A stretch of DNA of 64,000 nucleotides from Kitasatospora albolonga (GCA_002082585.1 CP020563.1:4520001-4584000), one strand, 5' to 3'; positions 42,428 to 52,165 are shown, counted from the stretch's first letter. The notes: a model not told the origin generated them from the sequence alone. Program-made: numbers and translations.

Positions 42428-43180
42428 TCAGCGCCCGCGCCGCTGCGGCCCGAACCGCACGGGGACGCCCGGCGAGTACAGCACGCTCACCGGCTCCCCG
42501 ACCGGCGCGGGCAGCCCTCCCGCCGCCACCAGATCCTCGTCGCACTCCAGCAGTTCCGCCCGGTGCAGGGGCCACCGGGGATGCACGTTGGGGAGATAGG
42601 CGGCCCGCCCGAGGAGCGAGGTGTGCAGGGCCCAACGGGCGGTCAGGAAGTGCTCCAGGGGAGTCGGTTCCCCGATCACCTCCCCGGCCCGCAGCACGAT
42701 CCGGCTCCGCGCCCCCCGGGGCCCGGGCCACCGCCGCGTACTCGTGTACGTGAGGGTGTCCCCGGCCCGCTCGACCCCCATCCGCGCCCACACATACGGC
42801 AACCGGACCGCGACCCGCCCCACGAGCACGGGAATCAGCCGCGAGGCGTCGAGCGACCGGAAGACCACGGCCCGCCGCCCCCGCCCGTCCACCGAGTACA
42901 GCCGCACGTTGGTCTCCGGAAAGGACCCCAGATACGGCACCCCCGGCAGCCCGAGCACCCCCACCCGGTGCATCCGGAACGCCACGAGCCCCACGTACGT
43001 CGTCGTCCCGTCGAACGTGTCCGGCACGGTCCCCCGGGGCAGCAGCGGCGCCACGTCCGCCGGGTCCACCGCCCAGTGCAGGAACGCCAGATCCAGCCAG
43101 GACTGCGTGAGCAGCGGCCGCATGGGTGCGGCGGGCGGGTCGGGCGAGACGGGCTCGGGGTCCCGGTCAGGAGAGGACAT
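42428..43180 (-). CDS. DUF2071 (YqjF family) protein
   Basis: 250 residues. The DUF2071 family is recognisable from LTQSWLDLAFLHWAVDPADVAPLLP, the GLVAFRMHRVGVLGLPG block and NVRLYSVDGRGRRAVVFRSLD. A Pro/Asp-rich N-terminus of about 20 residues precedes the domain. No function is known for the family; it belongs to the acetoacetate-decarboxylase-like superfamily fold. It converges with the SRPBCC gene (7-bp gap). The 5' side contains three 24-bp repeats before the helicase-associated gene. Confidence 0.87.
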   Translation of the reverse strand: MSSPDRDPEPVSPDPPAAPMRPLLTQSWLDLAFLHWAVDPADVAPLLPRGTVPDTFDGTTTYVGLVAFRMHRVGVLGLPGVPYLGSFPETNVRLYSVDGRGRRAVVFRSLDASRLIPVLVGRVAVRLPYVWARMGVERAGDTLTYTSTRRWPGPRGARSRIVLRAGEVIGEPTPLEHFLTARWALHTSLLGRAAYLPNVHPRWPLHRAELLECDEDLVAAGGLPAPVGEPVSVLYSPGVPVRFGPQRRGR

Positions 43181-43192
43181 GGCCGCAGCATC

Positions 43193-43264
43193 GCAGACGG
43201 CCGTGAAGGGCCCCGCGCAGACGGCCGCGAAAGGCCCTGTGCGGCCAGCTGTGAAGGGCCCCCT
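43193..43264 (+). repeat. Three 24-bp tandem repeats between genes
   Basis: Units at 43193, 43217 and 43241 follow GCAGACGGCCGTGAAGGGCC plus four bases; the third is the most diverged. They fill the whole gap between the DUF2071 start and the helicase-associated stop. Confidence 0.85.
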
Positions 43265-43270
43265 CCTTCC

Positions 43271-45730
43271 CTACGTCCCGTCCTCCGCCAGCTCCGCCAC
43301 CCCCGTGATCCGGTGCAGCGGGTACGTGCGGACCTCGTCCGCCGTGTGGTCGTACCCCGTGACGAAGCCGCCCTCCACGCGGACCGGGGCGATCACGCGC
43401 TGGCTGGCCGCGCCCTCCGCGTTGACGTAGCCGATCCAGACGGCCGAGCCCGTCATCGCCGCCGCCTGGACCGTGGCCAGGGTCTCGGCGGGCGTGGTGC
43501 GGGGGAGGGAGCCGGGGGCGGAGGACGGGGTGTCGGCCGGTTCCTTGCGGGCCACAGTGGCGGCCGTGTCGCCCGCGCGGATGGCCCTTACCGCCGCGCC
43601 CAGGAGGGTGGCGTCGGGGGTCGGGGGGCCTTCGGGGACGGGGACGGGAGGGGTACGGGGCGGGGTGCGGCGGGCGCCCGCGCGGGTGATCAGGACGTCG
43701 CCCTCGGCGGATTCGGCGGCGGGGGCGTACCCCATCTCGCGGAGCGCCTCCAGGAGCGCGCCGGGGTCCGCCTGGGCGGCCAGGACCGTGGGGGCGAGGC
43801 GGCGCAGGCGCAGGCCCGTGGAGCGGCGGTCGGCCAGGATCTCGTTGAGGACCGCCTCGTCGTCGCAGCGTACGTACGCGGAGGCCGCCCCGATCCGCAG
43901 ATGGCCGTGGCGGCGGGCCACGTCGTCGATCAGATAGCTCAGCGGCTGCGGCACCGGCGTACGGCTGTGCGCGGCCAGGAACGCGTGCAGGTCGGCCGCC
44001 GCCTGTCCGGCGTCCAGGGCGCGGCGGACGGAGCCCGGCGTGAAGCGGTAGACCGTCGCCCCGCCCTTCGACTCGACGTCCGCGAGGACGGAGAGCGTTT
44101 CGGCGAGCGGGCGTTCCAGGGGGCCCGGCGCCACCGCCGTCAGGTCCGCCTGGAGCAGCACGTGGTCCAGGGGTTCGGGGAGGAGGGGGGCCAGGAGCCG
44201 GGCAGCCGCCTCCTCGCCCTCGTCTTCGTTCAGCAGGGCGCGGGTGTGCGCCGCCAGCGCGCCCCGGCCCGTGATGCCCAGCAGCTCCGCCTCGTTCAGC
44301 GTCCAGAGCGCCAGGCGCGAGCGGAGGTCCGTACCGTCCCCGGAGGGCGCCGAACCCCGCAACGGGCGTTCCCAGCGCAGCCGTCGCAGCAGCGTCTCCG
44401 GGTCCGGGGCCGTGCCGGGAGGCAGTTCGGTGAAGAGGGCCAGGACCCGGCGGCGTACGTCGGGCGCGGCCGAGCGGTCCAGCTCCGGGCCCAGCGCGGA
44501 GAGGGCCCGGCCCTTCACGTCCTGGCCGCCGACCAGGCCCGGCACCCGGGTGGCCGGGAGCCAGGCGGCGGCCAGATGGGTCCAGCGGTCCTGGGTGGGG
44601 AGGTCGAGCCACTCGTCGTACGCGGGGGTCGGCGCGTACCGCTCGTCCGTCTCCCCGTCGGAGGCCAGCAGCCCGGCCGCGTAAGCCAGTTCGACCCAGA
44701 ACGCGGCGATCGGCTCCGGCACGTCCAGCGCGGTCGCCGCCCGTTTCAGCTCCCGTACGCTCAGGCCGCCCGCGCGCAGGATCGGCGGGCCGCCGCCGTT
44801 CCAGAGCTTCAGCAGCTCCTCGACCGTGGACAGCGCGGTGAACGCCTGACCGGCCGCCGCCCTGTCCACAGCCTGTGGATCACGTTCGGCCGCCGCCGTG
44901 ACGACCGGGGGGACCGGTTCGGGTACGCGGTGCGCGCGCCCGGCGCGCAGGTGGAGCGCCGCCTCGCGCGGCAGGACCACCGTGCGCGTCGAGACCGGCA
45001 GGAGCAGGCCCCGGTCCCGCAGCCACTTCACAGGGGGAGTGGGGTTGGGCGTGACCTCTCCGTACGGCGGGCCCCACACCAGCCGGTCCAGCACCGACAG
45101 CGCCTCCACCGGGGCCGTGTCCAGCAGCTCCGCCATCCGCGTCCGGTCCGTGAAGAGGGCGGACAGCGCCGCCACCGCCGAGACCGGGTCGTGCGTGGCG
45201 GGCAGGCCCGTCGCCGTCAGGATCTCCTGGAGGCGGCCCGGCGACATGCCCGCCGTCGCCTCCGCGACCGTGGGGCCCAGGCCCGTGGGGGAGGGGTGCT
45301 GCGGCGACGGGGCGAGCAGTTCGCGGGCCGTGCGCACCAGCCGCAGCCGTTCGTCCTCGCCCCAGACCAGGGCCTGTTCGCGCAGCGTCGCCAGCGCGCC
45401 CGGCAGCGCGGCCGTGACCGTGGCCCCCGCGTCGTCGCGCTGCTCGCCGTCGTCCAGCCCGTCGCCGGTGAGGAGCGAGAGCAGGGTGTCGTACGGGGCC
45501 GGGTCCGGCGCCACCGCCAGCGCCTCGGCCGTCTGGAGCGCGAACCGGTCCAGATGCTCCAGCGCGCGCACCACGGAGGCCCGCGTTCCGGCCCGGGTGG
45601 CGAGCTGGGTGATGTCGTTCGGCACCGGGTTGAGGAGGTCGGGGCGGGCACGCAGCAGCCCGGCCAGCGATTCGTCGCCCCGGGCGCGCAGGGCTTCGGC
45701 GAGCGTGCGCGGTGGTGTGGTCGTCCCCAT
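43271..45730 (-). CDS. Helicase C-terminal domain (helicase_C_3)/WYL-like protein
   Basis: 819 residues. The N-terminal 500 residues are helical winged-helix-like repeats (PPRTLAEALRARGDESLAGLLRARPDL at the start). About 500-650 is the XPB/Ssl2-like helicase_C_3 domain (LPEPLDHVLLQADLTAVAPGPL, then FTPGSVRRALDAG). Near 750-815 is a WYL-type ligand domain (VWIGYVNAEGAASQRVIAPV). No ATPase motifs are present. In actinobacteria this protein is usually encoded near XPB and is thought to be its partner; here three genes lie between. Confidence 0.9.
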   Translation of the reverse strand: MGTTTPPRTLAEALRARGDESLAGLLRARPDLLNPVPNDITQLATRAGTRASVVRALEHLDRFALQTAEALAVAPDPAPYDTLLSLLTGDGLDDGEQRDDAGATVTAALPGALATLREQALVWGEDERLRLVRTARELLAPSPQHPSPTGLGPTVAEATAGMSPGRLQEILTATGLPATHDPVSAVAALSALFTDRTRMAELLDTAPVEALSVLDRLVWGPPYGEVTPNPTPPVKWLRDRGLLLPVSTRTVVLPREAALHLRAGRAHRVPEPVPPVVTAAAERDPQAVDRAAAGQAFTALSTVEELLKLWNGGGPPILRAGGLSVRELKRAATALDVPEPIAAFWVELAYAAGLLASDGETDERYAPTPAYDEWLDLPTQDRWTHLAAAWLPATRVPGLVGGQDVKGRALSALGPELDRSAAPDVRRRVLALFTELPPGTAPDPETLLRRLRWERPLRGSAPSGDGTDLRSRLALWTLNEAELLGITGRGALAAHTRALLNEDEGEEAAARLLAPLLPEPLDHVLLQADLTAVAPGPLERPLAETLSVLADVESKGGATVYRFTPGSVRRALDAGQAAADLHAFLAAHSRTPVPQPLSYLIDDVARRHGHLRIGAASAYVRCDDEAVLNEILADRRSTGLRLRRLAPTVLAAQADPGALLEALREMGYAPAAESAEGDVLITRAGARRTPPRTPPVPVPEGPPTPDATLLGAAVRAIRAGDTAATVARKEPADTPSSAPGSLPRTTPAETLATVQAAAMTGSAVWIGYVNAEGAASQRVIAPVRVEGGFVTGYDHTADEVRTYPLHRITGVAELAEDGT

Positions 45731-45793
45731 CCGTCCCACGTTAGCCGCTGAAACGCTACCGTCGGGGCAGGGCCGCAAGAGGGGACGCACCGC

Positions 45794-47083
45794 GTGGGGA
45801 TCGAGAGCGACCAGCTCGTCTACGACTACCTGAGCCGGGTCGGCGACCTGGCCCAGCAGCACCAGCTGTCGTCGGGCGCCCGGATGCGGCTCGTCTCGAC
45901 GCTCCGGGGCGAGATCGACCGGCAGCGCGCCTCGGAGGGCGCGGACTCCCCGGCGGCGGTGCGGCGCATCATCGGCAGGCTCGGCACCCCGGACGAACTG
46001 GTCGGCGCGGCGGCGGAGTCGGGCGACGGGACGGTGCCGTTGCCGTCGCCCTCGGCGCGTACGGGGACGAGCGCGCGTACGGGCAGGGGTGCGCGTACGG
46101 GTGGGGACGCGGGCACGCGGGAGCAACGGCGTGCCGTTCCCCGGCCCCGGAGCGGATTCCTCCGCAAGGGCCCGAAGGGTCCGGGGGATTCGAAGGAACC
46201 GGGCCCCGCCGCTGCCCCCGCCTCTGAACCCGCCGCGCCTGCCGGTCCGAAAACCGGCCATGAAGCCGGAGCCGAAGCCGGTTCCGGGCGGGGCGCGTCG
46301 CGGCCCGCCCCGCCCGCCGCCGACCACCCTCGTACCGACCACTCCCGTACCGACCACCCCCGTACGGATCTCTCGAAGCCCCCCGCCCCCGACGCCACCC
46401 CCTGGCCCCACCCCTCCGCCCCCCACGTCCTCGGCCCCGATCAGCGGGGCGCGGGTGAGGACGACTGGTGGCGGCTGGAGCCCGGCCCCTTCGACGCCGG
46501 GACCGCCATCCCTGGGTTCTTCGGCGGCATCGAGGCCCCGGAGCTCCTCGGCAGACGGCCACCGAAGCCGGACGACGAGGAAGAAGCCGAGGAGAAGGAG
46601 GGCCAGGAAGAAAAGGAAGGGGACGAGGGAACCGCCCCCGAGGAGGAGACCCGCCGTACCCTCCGCATCCCGAGGCCGCGCCGCCGCAAGCCCGCCCCCG
46701 CCCCCGTCGTGGAGCCGGTCGCCGCCGCCGCCCCCGCCCCGCGCGGCGGCTTCGCGCACCCCCTGCTGCTCCTGGCCGCCCTGCTGCTGATCGCCGGAGT
46801 GGTCACCGGTTCGTGGATTCCGCTGGCGGGCGGCTGGCTCATCGCGTACGGCTCGCGGACCCTCTCCCGTACGGAGGCGAAGTGGGCGGCCCTCGGGCTG
46901 CCGGGCGTCGTCGTCGCCGGGGCGCTCGTCTGGGTGTGGGGGCGGCTGGACGGGCGCTGGGGCGAGCCCATCGAGGAGGGGGCGCTCGGTGAGGTGCTGA
47001 CCGGCGCCTGGCCGGTCGTCGTCCGTATCGCCGCCGTCGCCTCCGCGCTCTACCTGGTGTGGCGGGCGCGGAGGCGGGCCTGA
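45794..47083 (+). CDS. Membrane protein with HAAS-like N-terminus
   Basis: 429 residues. Residues 1-85 are a helical domain (YLSRVGDLAQQHQLSSGARMRLVSTL, RLGTPDELV) like the HAAS/DUF1700 signalling segment. Residues 86-310 are disordered: Pro/Ala/Thr/Glu-rich with TDH-type repeats and an acidic EEEAEEKEGQEEKEGDEG stretch. Three or four membrane helices follow (about 318-425). It may be a membrane-anchored regulator. TACCGT at 45757-45762 is a likely -10; AGAGGGGA precedes the GTG. Its stop opens into a large repeat tract. Confidence 0.8.
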   Translation: MGIESDQLVYDYLSRVGDLAQQHQLSSGARMRLVSTLRGEIDRQRASEGADSPAAVRRIIGRLGTPDELVGAAAESGDGTVPLPSPSARTGTSARTGRGARTGGDAGTREQRRAVPRPRSGFLRKGPKGPGDSKEPGPAAAPASEPAAPAGPKTGHEAGAEAGSGRGASRPAPPAADHPRTDHSRTDHPRTDLSKPPAPDATPWPHPSAPHVLGPDQRGAGEDDWWRLEPGPFDAGTAIPGFFGGIEAPELLGRRPPKPDDEEEAEEKEGQEEKEGDEGTAPEEETRRTLRIPRPRRRKPAPAPVVEPVAAAAPAPRGGFAHPLLLLAALLLIAGVVTGSWIPLAGGWLIAYGSRTLSRTEAKWAALGLPGVVVAGALVWVWGRLDGRWGEPIEEGALGEVLTGAWPVVVRIAAVASALYLVWRARRRA

Positions 47084-47099
47084 GGGGCCGGAAAGGCGG

Positions 47100-47331
47100 C
47101 TGCTCCGCCGGACTTGGCCTGGAGCTACGCCGCCGGACCGGCCCGGAGGTGCTTCGTCGGACCGGCCCGGAGCTACTCCGCCGGACCGGCCCGGAGCTGC
47201 TTCGTCGGACCGGCCCGGCGGCGGACCTGAGGGGCCTCGGCGGTCACTCCGCCGGGCTGGCCTGGAGGTGCTTCGTCGGACCGGCCCGGAGGCGGACCTG
47301 AGGAGCCTCGGCGGTCACTCCGCCGGACCGG
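47100..47331 (+). repeat. 24-bp tandem repeats with higher-order structure
   Basis: Units of 24 bp (GCTGCTTCGTCGGACCGGCC plus four bases) begin near 47100 and follow regularly from 47124 to 47219, alternating between CTTCGTCGG and CTCCGCCGG versions. One more unit lies at 47267. A longer segment (GGCGGACCTGAGGRGCCTCG and on) occurs at 47220 and again at 47291. The tract fills the gap between two convergent genes. Confidence 0.85.
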
Positions 47332-47361
47332 TCGCGCAGGAGAGCCCGAAGGACCCTGCAG

Positions 47362-48354
47362 TCACTTCGTCAGGTTGGTCCGGAGCTCGCTGAGGATCTT
47401 GTCGGCGGCCGTGTAGCCGATGCCCTGAATCCACAGCTGGTCGTCGACCGCGAAGACCTTGCCGTTCTTGACCGCGTCCATGTTCTTCCACAGGCCGCTG
47501 CCGGTGGTCTGGGTCTCCTTGGACTTCTTCGGGTCGCCGTACGTCGAGTGGAAGATCACGTCCGCGTCCGCGAGGTCGATCTTCTCGGGGCTGACGTCGT
47601 AGCTGAAGCCGTCCGCCGCCTTGTCCGTGACGGCCGGGCGGCCGAGGCCCACGTCGGCGAGGATCGTGGCGATGTAGTTCTTCTTGCCGTAGATGCGGAT
47701 GTCGGCGCCCTCGACGAACCGGACCATGTTGACCTCGGTCGCCGCCGCCTTCTCCTTGCCGCCGAGCGCCTTCGTCACATCGGCCACGTGCCGGGCGTAG
47801 TCGTCGGTGACCATCTTCGCCTCGGCCTTCTTGTTGAGGGCCTCCGCGTGGACCTGGAAGTTCTCCTTCCAGGGGTAGCCGGTGTTCTCCGTCATCACGG
47901 TCGGCGCGATCTTGGAGAGCTCGGCGTACTTGTCGCCGTGCCGGACCTTGCTGGTGAGGATGAGGTCGGGCTTGAGACCGGCGATGGCCTCCAGGTTCGG
48001 GGTCATCATCTGGCCGACGTCCGTGATGCCCGCGACCTGGTCCTTCGGCAGGTAGTTCAGGAAGCCCGACTGCACGTCCGCGTGGGTCGCGCCGACCGGC
48101 TTCACGCCGAGGGTGAGGACCGAGTCGAGCTCGGCGGAGTCCAGGACGACGACCCGTTCCGGGGTGGCCGGGACCTTCACGTCACCCATCGCCGTCTTCA
48201 CCGTACGGGGAGCCCCGGCGGAGGCGTCGTCGGAGCCGGAGGAGCCGGACGCGGAGCCCGAGTCGGAGGAGAAGCCGCAGGCGGACAGGGTCAGGGCGGC
48301 GGCCACGGTCAGGGACGCGGCGGCCAGGGTGCGGGAGCGGTGCTGGAGGGTCAT
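47362..48354 (-). CDS. Ferric-siderophore ABC substrate-binding lipoprotein (operon 2)
   Basis: 330 residues. Lipobox LTLSAC (Cys about 26) and a Ser/Gly/Asp linker, then the PeriplasmicBP_2 fold: VVVLDSAELDSVLTLGVKPVGAT, LIAGLKPDLILTSKVRHG, and the late NGKVFAVDDQLWIQGIG. It binds a ferric siderophore (catecholate/hydroxamate not resolved). Last gene of the operon, 3 bp after the ATPase stop. Its stop faces the 24-bp repeat tract. Confidence 0.92.
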   Translation of the reverse strand: MTLQHRSRTLAAASLTVAAALTLSACGFSSDSGSASGSSGSDDASAGAPRTVKTAMGDVKVPATPERVVVLDSAELDSVLTLGVKPVGATHADVQSGFLNYLPKDQVAGITDVGQMMTPNLEAIAGLKPDLILTSKVRHGDKYAELSKIAPTVMTENTGYPWKENFQVHAEALNKKAEAKMVTDDYARHVADVTKALGGKEKAAATEVNMVRFVEGADIRIYGKKNYIATILADVGLGRPAVTDKAADGFSYDVSPEKIDLADADVIFHSTYGDPKKSKETQTTGSGLWKNMDAVKNGKVFAVDDQLWIQGIGYTAADKILSELRTNLTK

Positions 48355-48357
48355 GGT

Positions 48358-49242
48358 TCAGAGGGCCTTTCCGGGAGTCGGATGCGGAGTCTGAGTCGGG
48401 GCGGTGGCGGAGGAGGTCCAGGGGGCGCCCGGAACGACGAGCGGTGAACCCGTCACCGGGTCCGGGACGATCACCGCCGCCAGGCCGAAGACCTCACGGA
48501 CGAGCCCGGCGGTGACGATGTCCTCCGGCCGGCCCTCCGCGACGATCCGGCCCTCCTTCATGGCGACCAGGTGGTCGGCGTACCGGGCCGCCTGGTTGAG
48601 GTCGTGCAGCACGGTGACGACGGTACGGCCCCGGGTGCCGTCGGCGGCAGGCGAGGCCAACTGGCGCACCAGGTCGAGGACTTCCACCTGGTGCGCGATG
48701 TCCAGATAGGTCGTCGGCTCGTCCAGCAGCAGCAGGTCCGTCTCCTGCGCGAGCGCCATCGCGATCCACACCCGCTGGCGCTGCCCGCCCGACAGCTCGT
48801 CCACCGGCCGGTCGGCCAGCGCCGTCACATCCGTACGGGCCATGGCGTCGGTCACCGCGCGCTCGTCCGCGTCCGACCACTGCTGCCACCAGCTCTGGTG
48901 CGGCTGGCGGCCCCGGGCCACGAGGTCGGAGACGATGATCGCCTCGGGGGCCACCGGGGTCTGCGGGAGCAGCCCGATGGACCGGGCGATGCGCCGGGTC
49001 GGTATCCGCGCCAGCTCCGTACCGTCCAGCAGGACCGCCCCGCCGCGCGGCTTCAGCAGCCGGCCGAGTGCCCGCAGGGTGGTGGACTTGCCGCAGGCGT
49101 TGGGGCCGACGATGACGGTGACCTGCCCGTCGGGCACGGCGAGGTCCAGCTCGTGGACGACGGTGCGGTCCTCGTACGCGAGGGTCAGGGCGCGGGCGGC
49201 GAGGCGGGAGCCCGTCTGCGCTGCGTCGGTCGACGGACTCAT
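48358..49242 (-). CDS. Ferric-siderophore ABC ATP-binding protein (operon 2)
   Basis: 294 residues. Walker [10 protein letters not shown] (an unusual Cys at the sixth position), signature [10 protein letters not shown], Walker [13 protein letters not shown] and switch [13 protein letters not shown]. FecE/FepC type. It energises the two FecCD permeases encoded upstream; its ATG overlaps the second permease stop by 4 bp. The C-terminal 25 residues are Thr/Pro-rich. Confidence 0.93.
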   Translation of the reverse strand: MSPSTDAAQTGSRLAARALTLAYEDRTVVHELDLAVPDGQVTVIVGPNACGKSTTLRALGRLLKPRGGAVLLDGTELARIPTRRIARSIGLLPQTPVAPEAIIVSDLVARGRQPHQSWWQQWSDADERAVTDAMARTDVTALADRPVDELSGGQRQRVWIAMALAQETDLLLLDEPTTYLDIAHQVEVLDLVRQLASPAADGTRGRTVVTVLHDLNQAARYADHLVAMKEGRIVAEGRPEDIVTAGLVREVFGLAAVIVPDPVTGSPLVVPGAPWTSSATAPTQTPHPTPGKAL

Positions 49243-50315
49243 GCGGTGCCTCCACTGCGGCCACGGTGACCGCGGATGATCAGCCAGATCAGGTACGGGG
49301 CGCCGACCGCCGCCGTGAGGACGCCCACGGGCAGTTCGGTGGGCGAGAACAGCCTGCGGGCGAGCAGATCGCCGAGGACGACGATCACCGCGCCCAGCAG
49401 CGCCGAGGAGACCAGCGGGATCTGTGCCGTACGGGTCATCCGGCGGGCGATCTGCGGGGCGAGCAGCGCCACGAAGTCCACCGGCCCCGCCGTGCCCGTC
49501 GCCACGGAGGCCAGGACCACCCCGAGCGCGACGAGTCCGAGCCGTACGCGCCCCAGGCGCACGCCCAGCGCGGTCGCGGTGTCGTCGTCCATCGTCACCG
49601 TGCGCTGCGCACGGGCCGCCCAGGCGACGGCGGGCAGCAGGAGGAGCAGCGTCCAGGCGAGCGGGGCGGCCTCCGCCCAGCCGCGCCCGTTGAGCGAACC
49701 GGTCATCCAGATCTGCGCCTGCTGCGCGACCAGGTAGTCGCCCTTGGTCAGGAAGAGCATGGTCACCGACCGCAGCGCGATGGCGAAGCCGATGCCGATG
49801 AGGACGAAGCGGGTGGCGTGCAGTCCGCCGCGCCAGGCGAAGACGTAGACGAGGGCGGCGGCCGCGATGCCGCCGATGACGGAGAGATGGGGGAGGACGG
49901 CGTACGAGGTGATGCCGAAGGTCATCGCGCCGACCGTGAGCGCGCTCGCGCCCTGGCTGATGCCGATGATGTCGGGGCTGGCGAGCGGGTTGCGGGCCAC
50001 GGTCTGGATGAGCGCCCCCGCGATCCCGAACGCGGCGCCCACCAGCAGCCCGACGGCCATCCGGGGCAGCCGGAGCGTGCCGACGACCAGCTCGGCGGAG
50101 GACGGCTGCCCGAGGAGCACCTTCACGACCTCGCCGGGCGCGACGAAGGACTCGCCGACGCAGAGGTAGGCGACACAGACGGCGGCGAGGAGGCCGAGGA
50201 GGGCGGCGGCGACGAGGGAGGCGCGCCGGTGCAGCAGGAACCGGCCGCGCGGCCCGGCCTTCACGACGGCGTACCCGGCGGGCCGGACCCGTACGACGGT
50301 GGACTTCGCACTCAC
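49239..50315 (-). CDS. FecCD siderophore ABC permease (operon 2, second)
   Basis: 358 residues, about ten membrane helices after a 30-residue basic cytoplasmic N-terminus. FecCD motifs: [41 protein letters not shown], and [17 protein letters not shown]. The GTG start at 50315 overlaps the first permease stop (GTGA), which fixes it against a much longer open frame. It pairs with the next gene as a heterodimeric channel (FepG-like). Confidence 0.93.
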   Translation of the reverse strand: MSAKSTVVRVRPAGYAVVKAGPRGRFLLHRRASLVAAALLGLLAAVCVAYLCVGESFVAPGEVVKVLLGQPSSAELVVGTLRLPRMAVGLLVGAAFGIAGALIQTVARNPLASPDIIGISQGASALTVGAMTFGITSYAVLPHLSVIGGIAAAALVYVFAWRGGLHATRFVLIGIGFAIALRSVTMLFLTKGDYLVAQQAQIWMTGSLNGRGWAEAAPLAWTLLLLLPAVAWAARAQRTVTMDDDTATALGVRLGRVRLGLVALGVVLASVATGTAGPVDFVALLAPQIARRMTRTAQIPLVSSALLGAVIVVLGDLLARRLFSPTELPVGVLTAAVGAPYLIWLIIRGHRGRSGGTA

Positions 50316-51370
50316 GCCGGCACCGCCTTCCTCCTTACGAGGGCGACCAGGAACGGCACCCCGATCAGGGCCGTCATCACCCCCGCCGGGACCTCGCCCG
50401 GCGGGAACACGATCCGGCCGATGACGTCCGACACCAGCAGCATCACGGGCCCGAGCAGCGCGGCCATGGGCAGCACCCAGCGGTGGTCGTTGCCGACGAC
50501 CGCGCGGGCGATGTGCGGGACGGCGAGCCCGATGAACGCGATCGGCCCGGCGGCGGCCACCCCGACCCCGGTCAGCACGGTCGCCCCGATCCCGCCGGTG
50601 ATCCGGACCGCCGCCACGTTCTGCCCGAGCCCCTTCGCCACGTCCTCGCCGAGCGCCAGCGCGTCCAGACCACGGGCGACGGAGAGCACGAGCACCACGC
50701 CCAGCAGCAGGAACGGCCACACCTGCTGGACGACCTCCGTCTCCCGCCCCGCGACCGAGCCGACCTGCCAGAACCGGAACTCGTCCAGCGCCGACGCCTT
50801 CGTCGTGAGGACCCCCGTCGTCACCGAAACCAGCAGCGCGTTGATCGCCGCACCGCCGAGCGCGAGCTTCACGGGCGTCGCCCCGCCGCGCCCGCCGGAG
50901 GCGATGGCGTACACCGCGACCGAGGCGACGGCGGCCCCCGCGAAGGCGAACCAGACGTACCCGGTCAGCGTGTGCACCCCGGCGAACGCGATGGCCAGCA
51001 CCACCGCCACCGACGCGCCCTGGCTGATACCGAGGACGCCGGGGTCGGCGATGGGGTTACGGGTGATGCCCTGGAGCACCGTGCCCGCGAGGGCCAGCGC
51101 CGCGCCGACCATCAGGCCGATCAGCGTGCGCGGCACCCGCATGGTCCGGATGACCTCGGCGGCGTCGGAGCTCCCGCCGTGCAGCAGCGCGTCGAACACC
51201 TCGCCCGGCGGGATGGACCGCGCCCCCACGGCGAGGCTCAGCAGAACGGCCAGCAGCAGCGCGAGGACGGCGGCGGCCAGGGCGGTCGTACGCCGGGTGA
51301 GCCGGGGTGCGCGGGGCGTGCGGGACGCGACGGCCGGTGCCGGTGCTGGCGCGGGCGCTGACGCTGACAT
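50312..51370 (-). CDS. FecCD siderophore ABC permease (operon 2, first)
   Basis: 352 residues. A 12-residue Ala/Pro repeat ([13 protein letters not shown]) precedes ten membrane helices. Motifs: [40 protein letters not shown], and [19 protein letters not shown]. First gene of a four-gene operon (permease, permease, ATPase, binding protein). The ATG at 51370 is chosen; a TTG at 51379 is possible and neither has a strong ribosome site. An iron-box-like palindrome at 51404-51421 lies about 35 bp upstream, fitting repression when iron is plentiful. Confidence 0.93.
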   Translation of the reverse strand: MSASAPAPAPAPAVASRTPRAPRLTRRTTALAAAVLALLLAVLLSLAVGARSIPPGEVFDALLHGGSSDAAEVIRTMRVPRTLIGLMVGAALALAGTVLQGITRNPIADPGVLGISQGASVAVVLAIAFAGVHTLTGYVWFAFAGAAVASVAVYAIASGGRGGATPVKLALGGAAINALLVSVTTGVLTTKASALDEFRFWQVGSVAGRETEVVQQVWPFLLLGVVLVLSVARGLDALALGEDVAKGLGQNVAAVRITGGIGATVLTGVGVAAAGPIAFIGLAVPHIARAVVGNDHRWVLPMAALLGPVMLLVSDVIGRIVFPPGEVPAGVMTALIGVPFLVALVRRKAVPA

Positions 51371-51403
51371 CGGAACCAATCGCGAGGGGCTGCCGGAAGG
51401 GTT

Positions 51404-51421
51404 ACTAAGGCTTGGCTAAGT
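51404..51421. promoter_or_regulatory. Iron box (DmdR1/IdeR-like), operon 2
   Basis: ACTAAGGCTTGGCTAAGT, 16 of 18 positions identical to 38394-38411. It lies about 35 bp before the first permease start, in the divergent gap shared with the HAD gene. Confidence 0.78.
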
Positions 51422-51501
51422 GCGGGCCCAGTCTAGGCGGCGGGTTCCCGCCGGAGACGGCGGTGGGCCGGTCCGCCGGTGCCGTCGGCACAATGGCCCT
51501 C

Positions 51502-52152
51502 ATGGCTTCCACGACTGAGCGCCCCCACCCCACTCCCCTCACCGTCGGCTTCGACCTCGACATGACGCTCATCGACTCCCGGCCCGGCATCGCCGCCGCC
51601 TTCCGGGTCCTGTCCGCCGAGACGGGGGTGCGCATCGACGAGGCCCTGGTGGTGAGCCGGCTCGGCCCGCCGCTGGATACGGAGCTGGCGCACTGGTTCC
51701 CGGCCGACGAGGTGGCCGCCGCCGGTGACCGCTACCGGGAGCTGTACGTCGACCACGCGATAGCCCCGACCACGGCTCTTCCCGGGGCGCGGGAGTCGGT
51801 GGCCGAGGTGCGGGCGCTCGGCGGCCGGGCGATCGTCGTCACGGCGAAGTACGAGCCGAACGCGAAGCTGCACCTGGCCCACCTCGGGATCGAGCCGGAC
51901 GCGGTGATCGGCTGGCTCTGGGCGGAGGCCAAGGGCGAGGCGCTGCGCGAGCACGGGGCGCAGGTGTACGTGGGCGACCACACCGGGGACGTCCGGGGGG
52001 CCCGCGCGGCCGGAGCGCTGTCGGTCGCCGTGACCACGGGCCCGTGCGACGAGCGGGAGCTGCGGGCGGCGGGCGCGGATGTGGTGCTGAGCGACCTGAC
52101 GGAGTTCCCGGCCTGGCTGCGGGCGTACGAGGAGACCCGCGCGGCTGCCTGA
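51502..52152 (+). CDS. HAD family hydrolase
   Basis: 216 residues. Catalytic motif I FDLDMTLIDSRPG near residue 17 (Asp nucleophile, with M for the usual G), motif II VTAKYEP with Thr, Lys near the middle, and motif III VGDHTGDVRGA. A helical cap sits between motifs I and II (subfamily I, phosphoglycolate phosphatase-like). It removes phosphate from a small metabolite not identified here. CACAAT lies 7 nt before the ATG at 51502 (51489-51494), a leaderless-type start; an ATG at 51493 is possible. Confidence 0.88.
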   Translation: MASTTERPHPTPLTVGFDLDMTLIDSRPGIAAAFRVLSAETGVRIDEALVVSRLGPPLDTELAHWFPADEVAAAGDRYRELYVDHAIAPTTALPGARESVAEVRALGGRAIVVTAKYEPNAKLHLAHLGIEPDAVIGWLWAEAKGEALREHGAQVYVGDHTGDVRGARAAGALSVAVTTGPCDERELRAAGADVVLSDLTEFPAWLRAYEETRAAA

Positions 52153-52165
52153 GGCGCCGGGCCCG

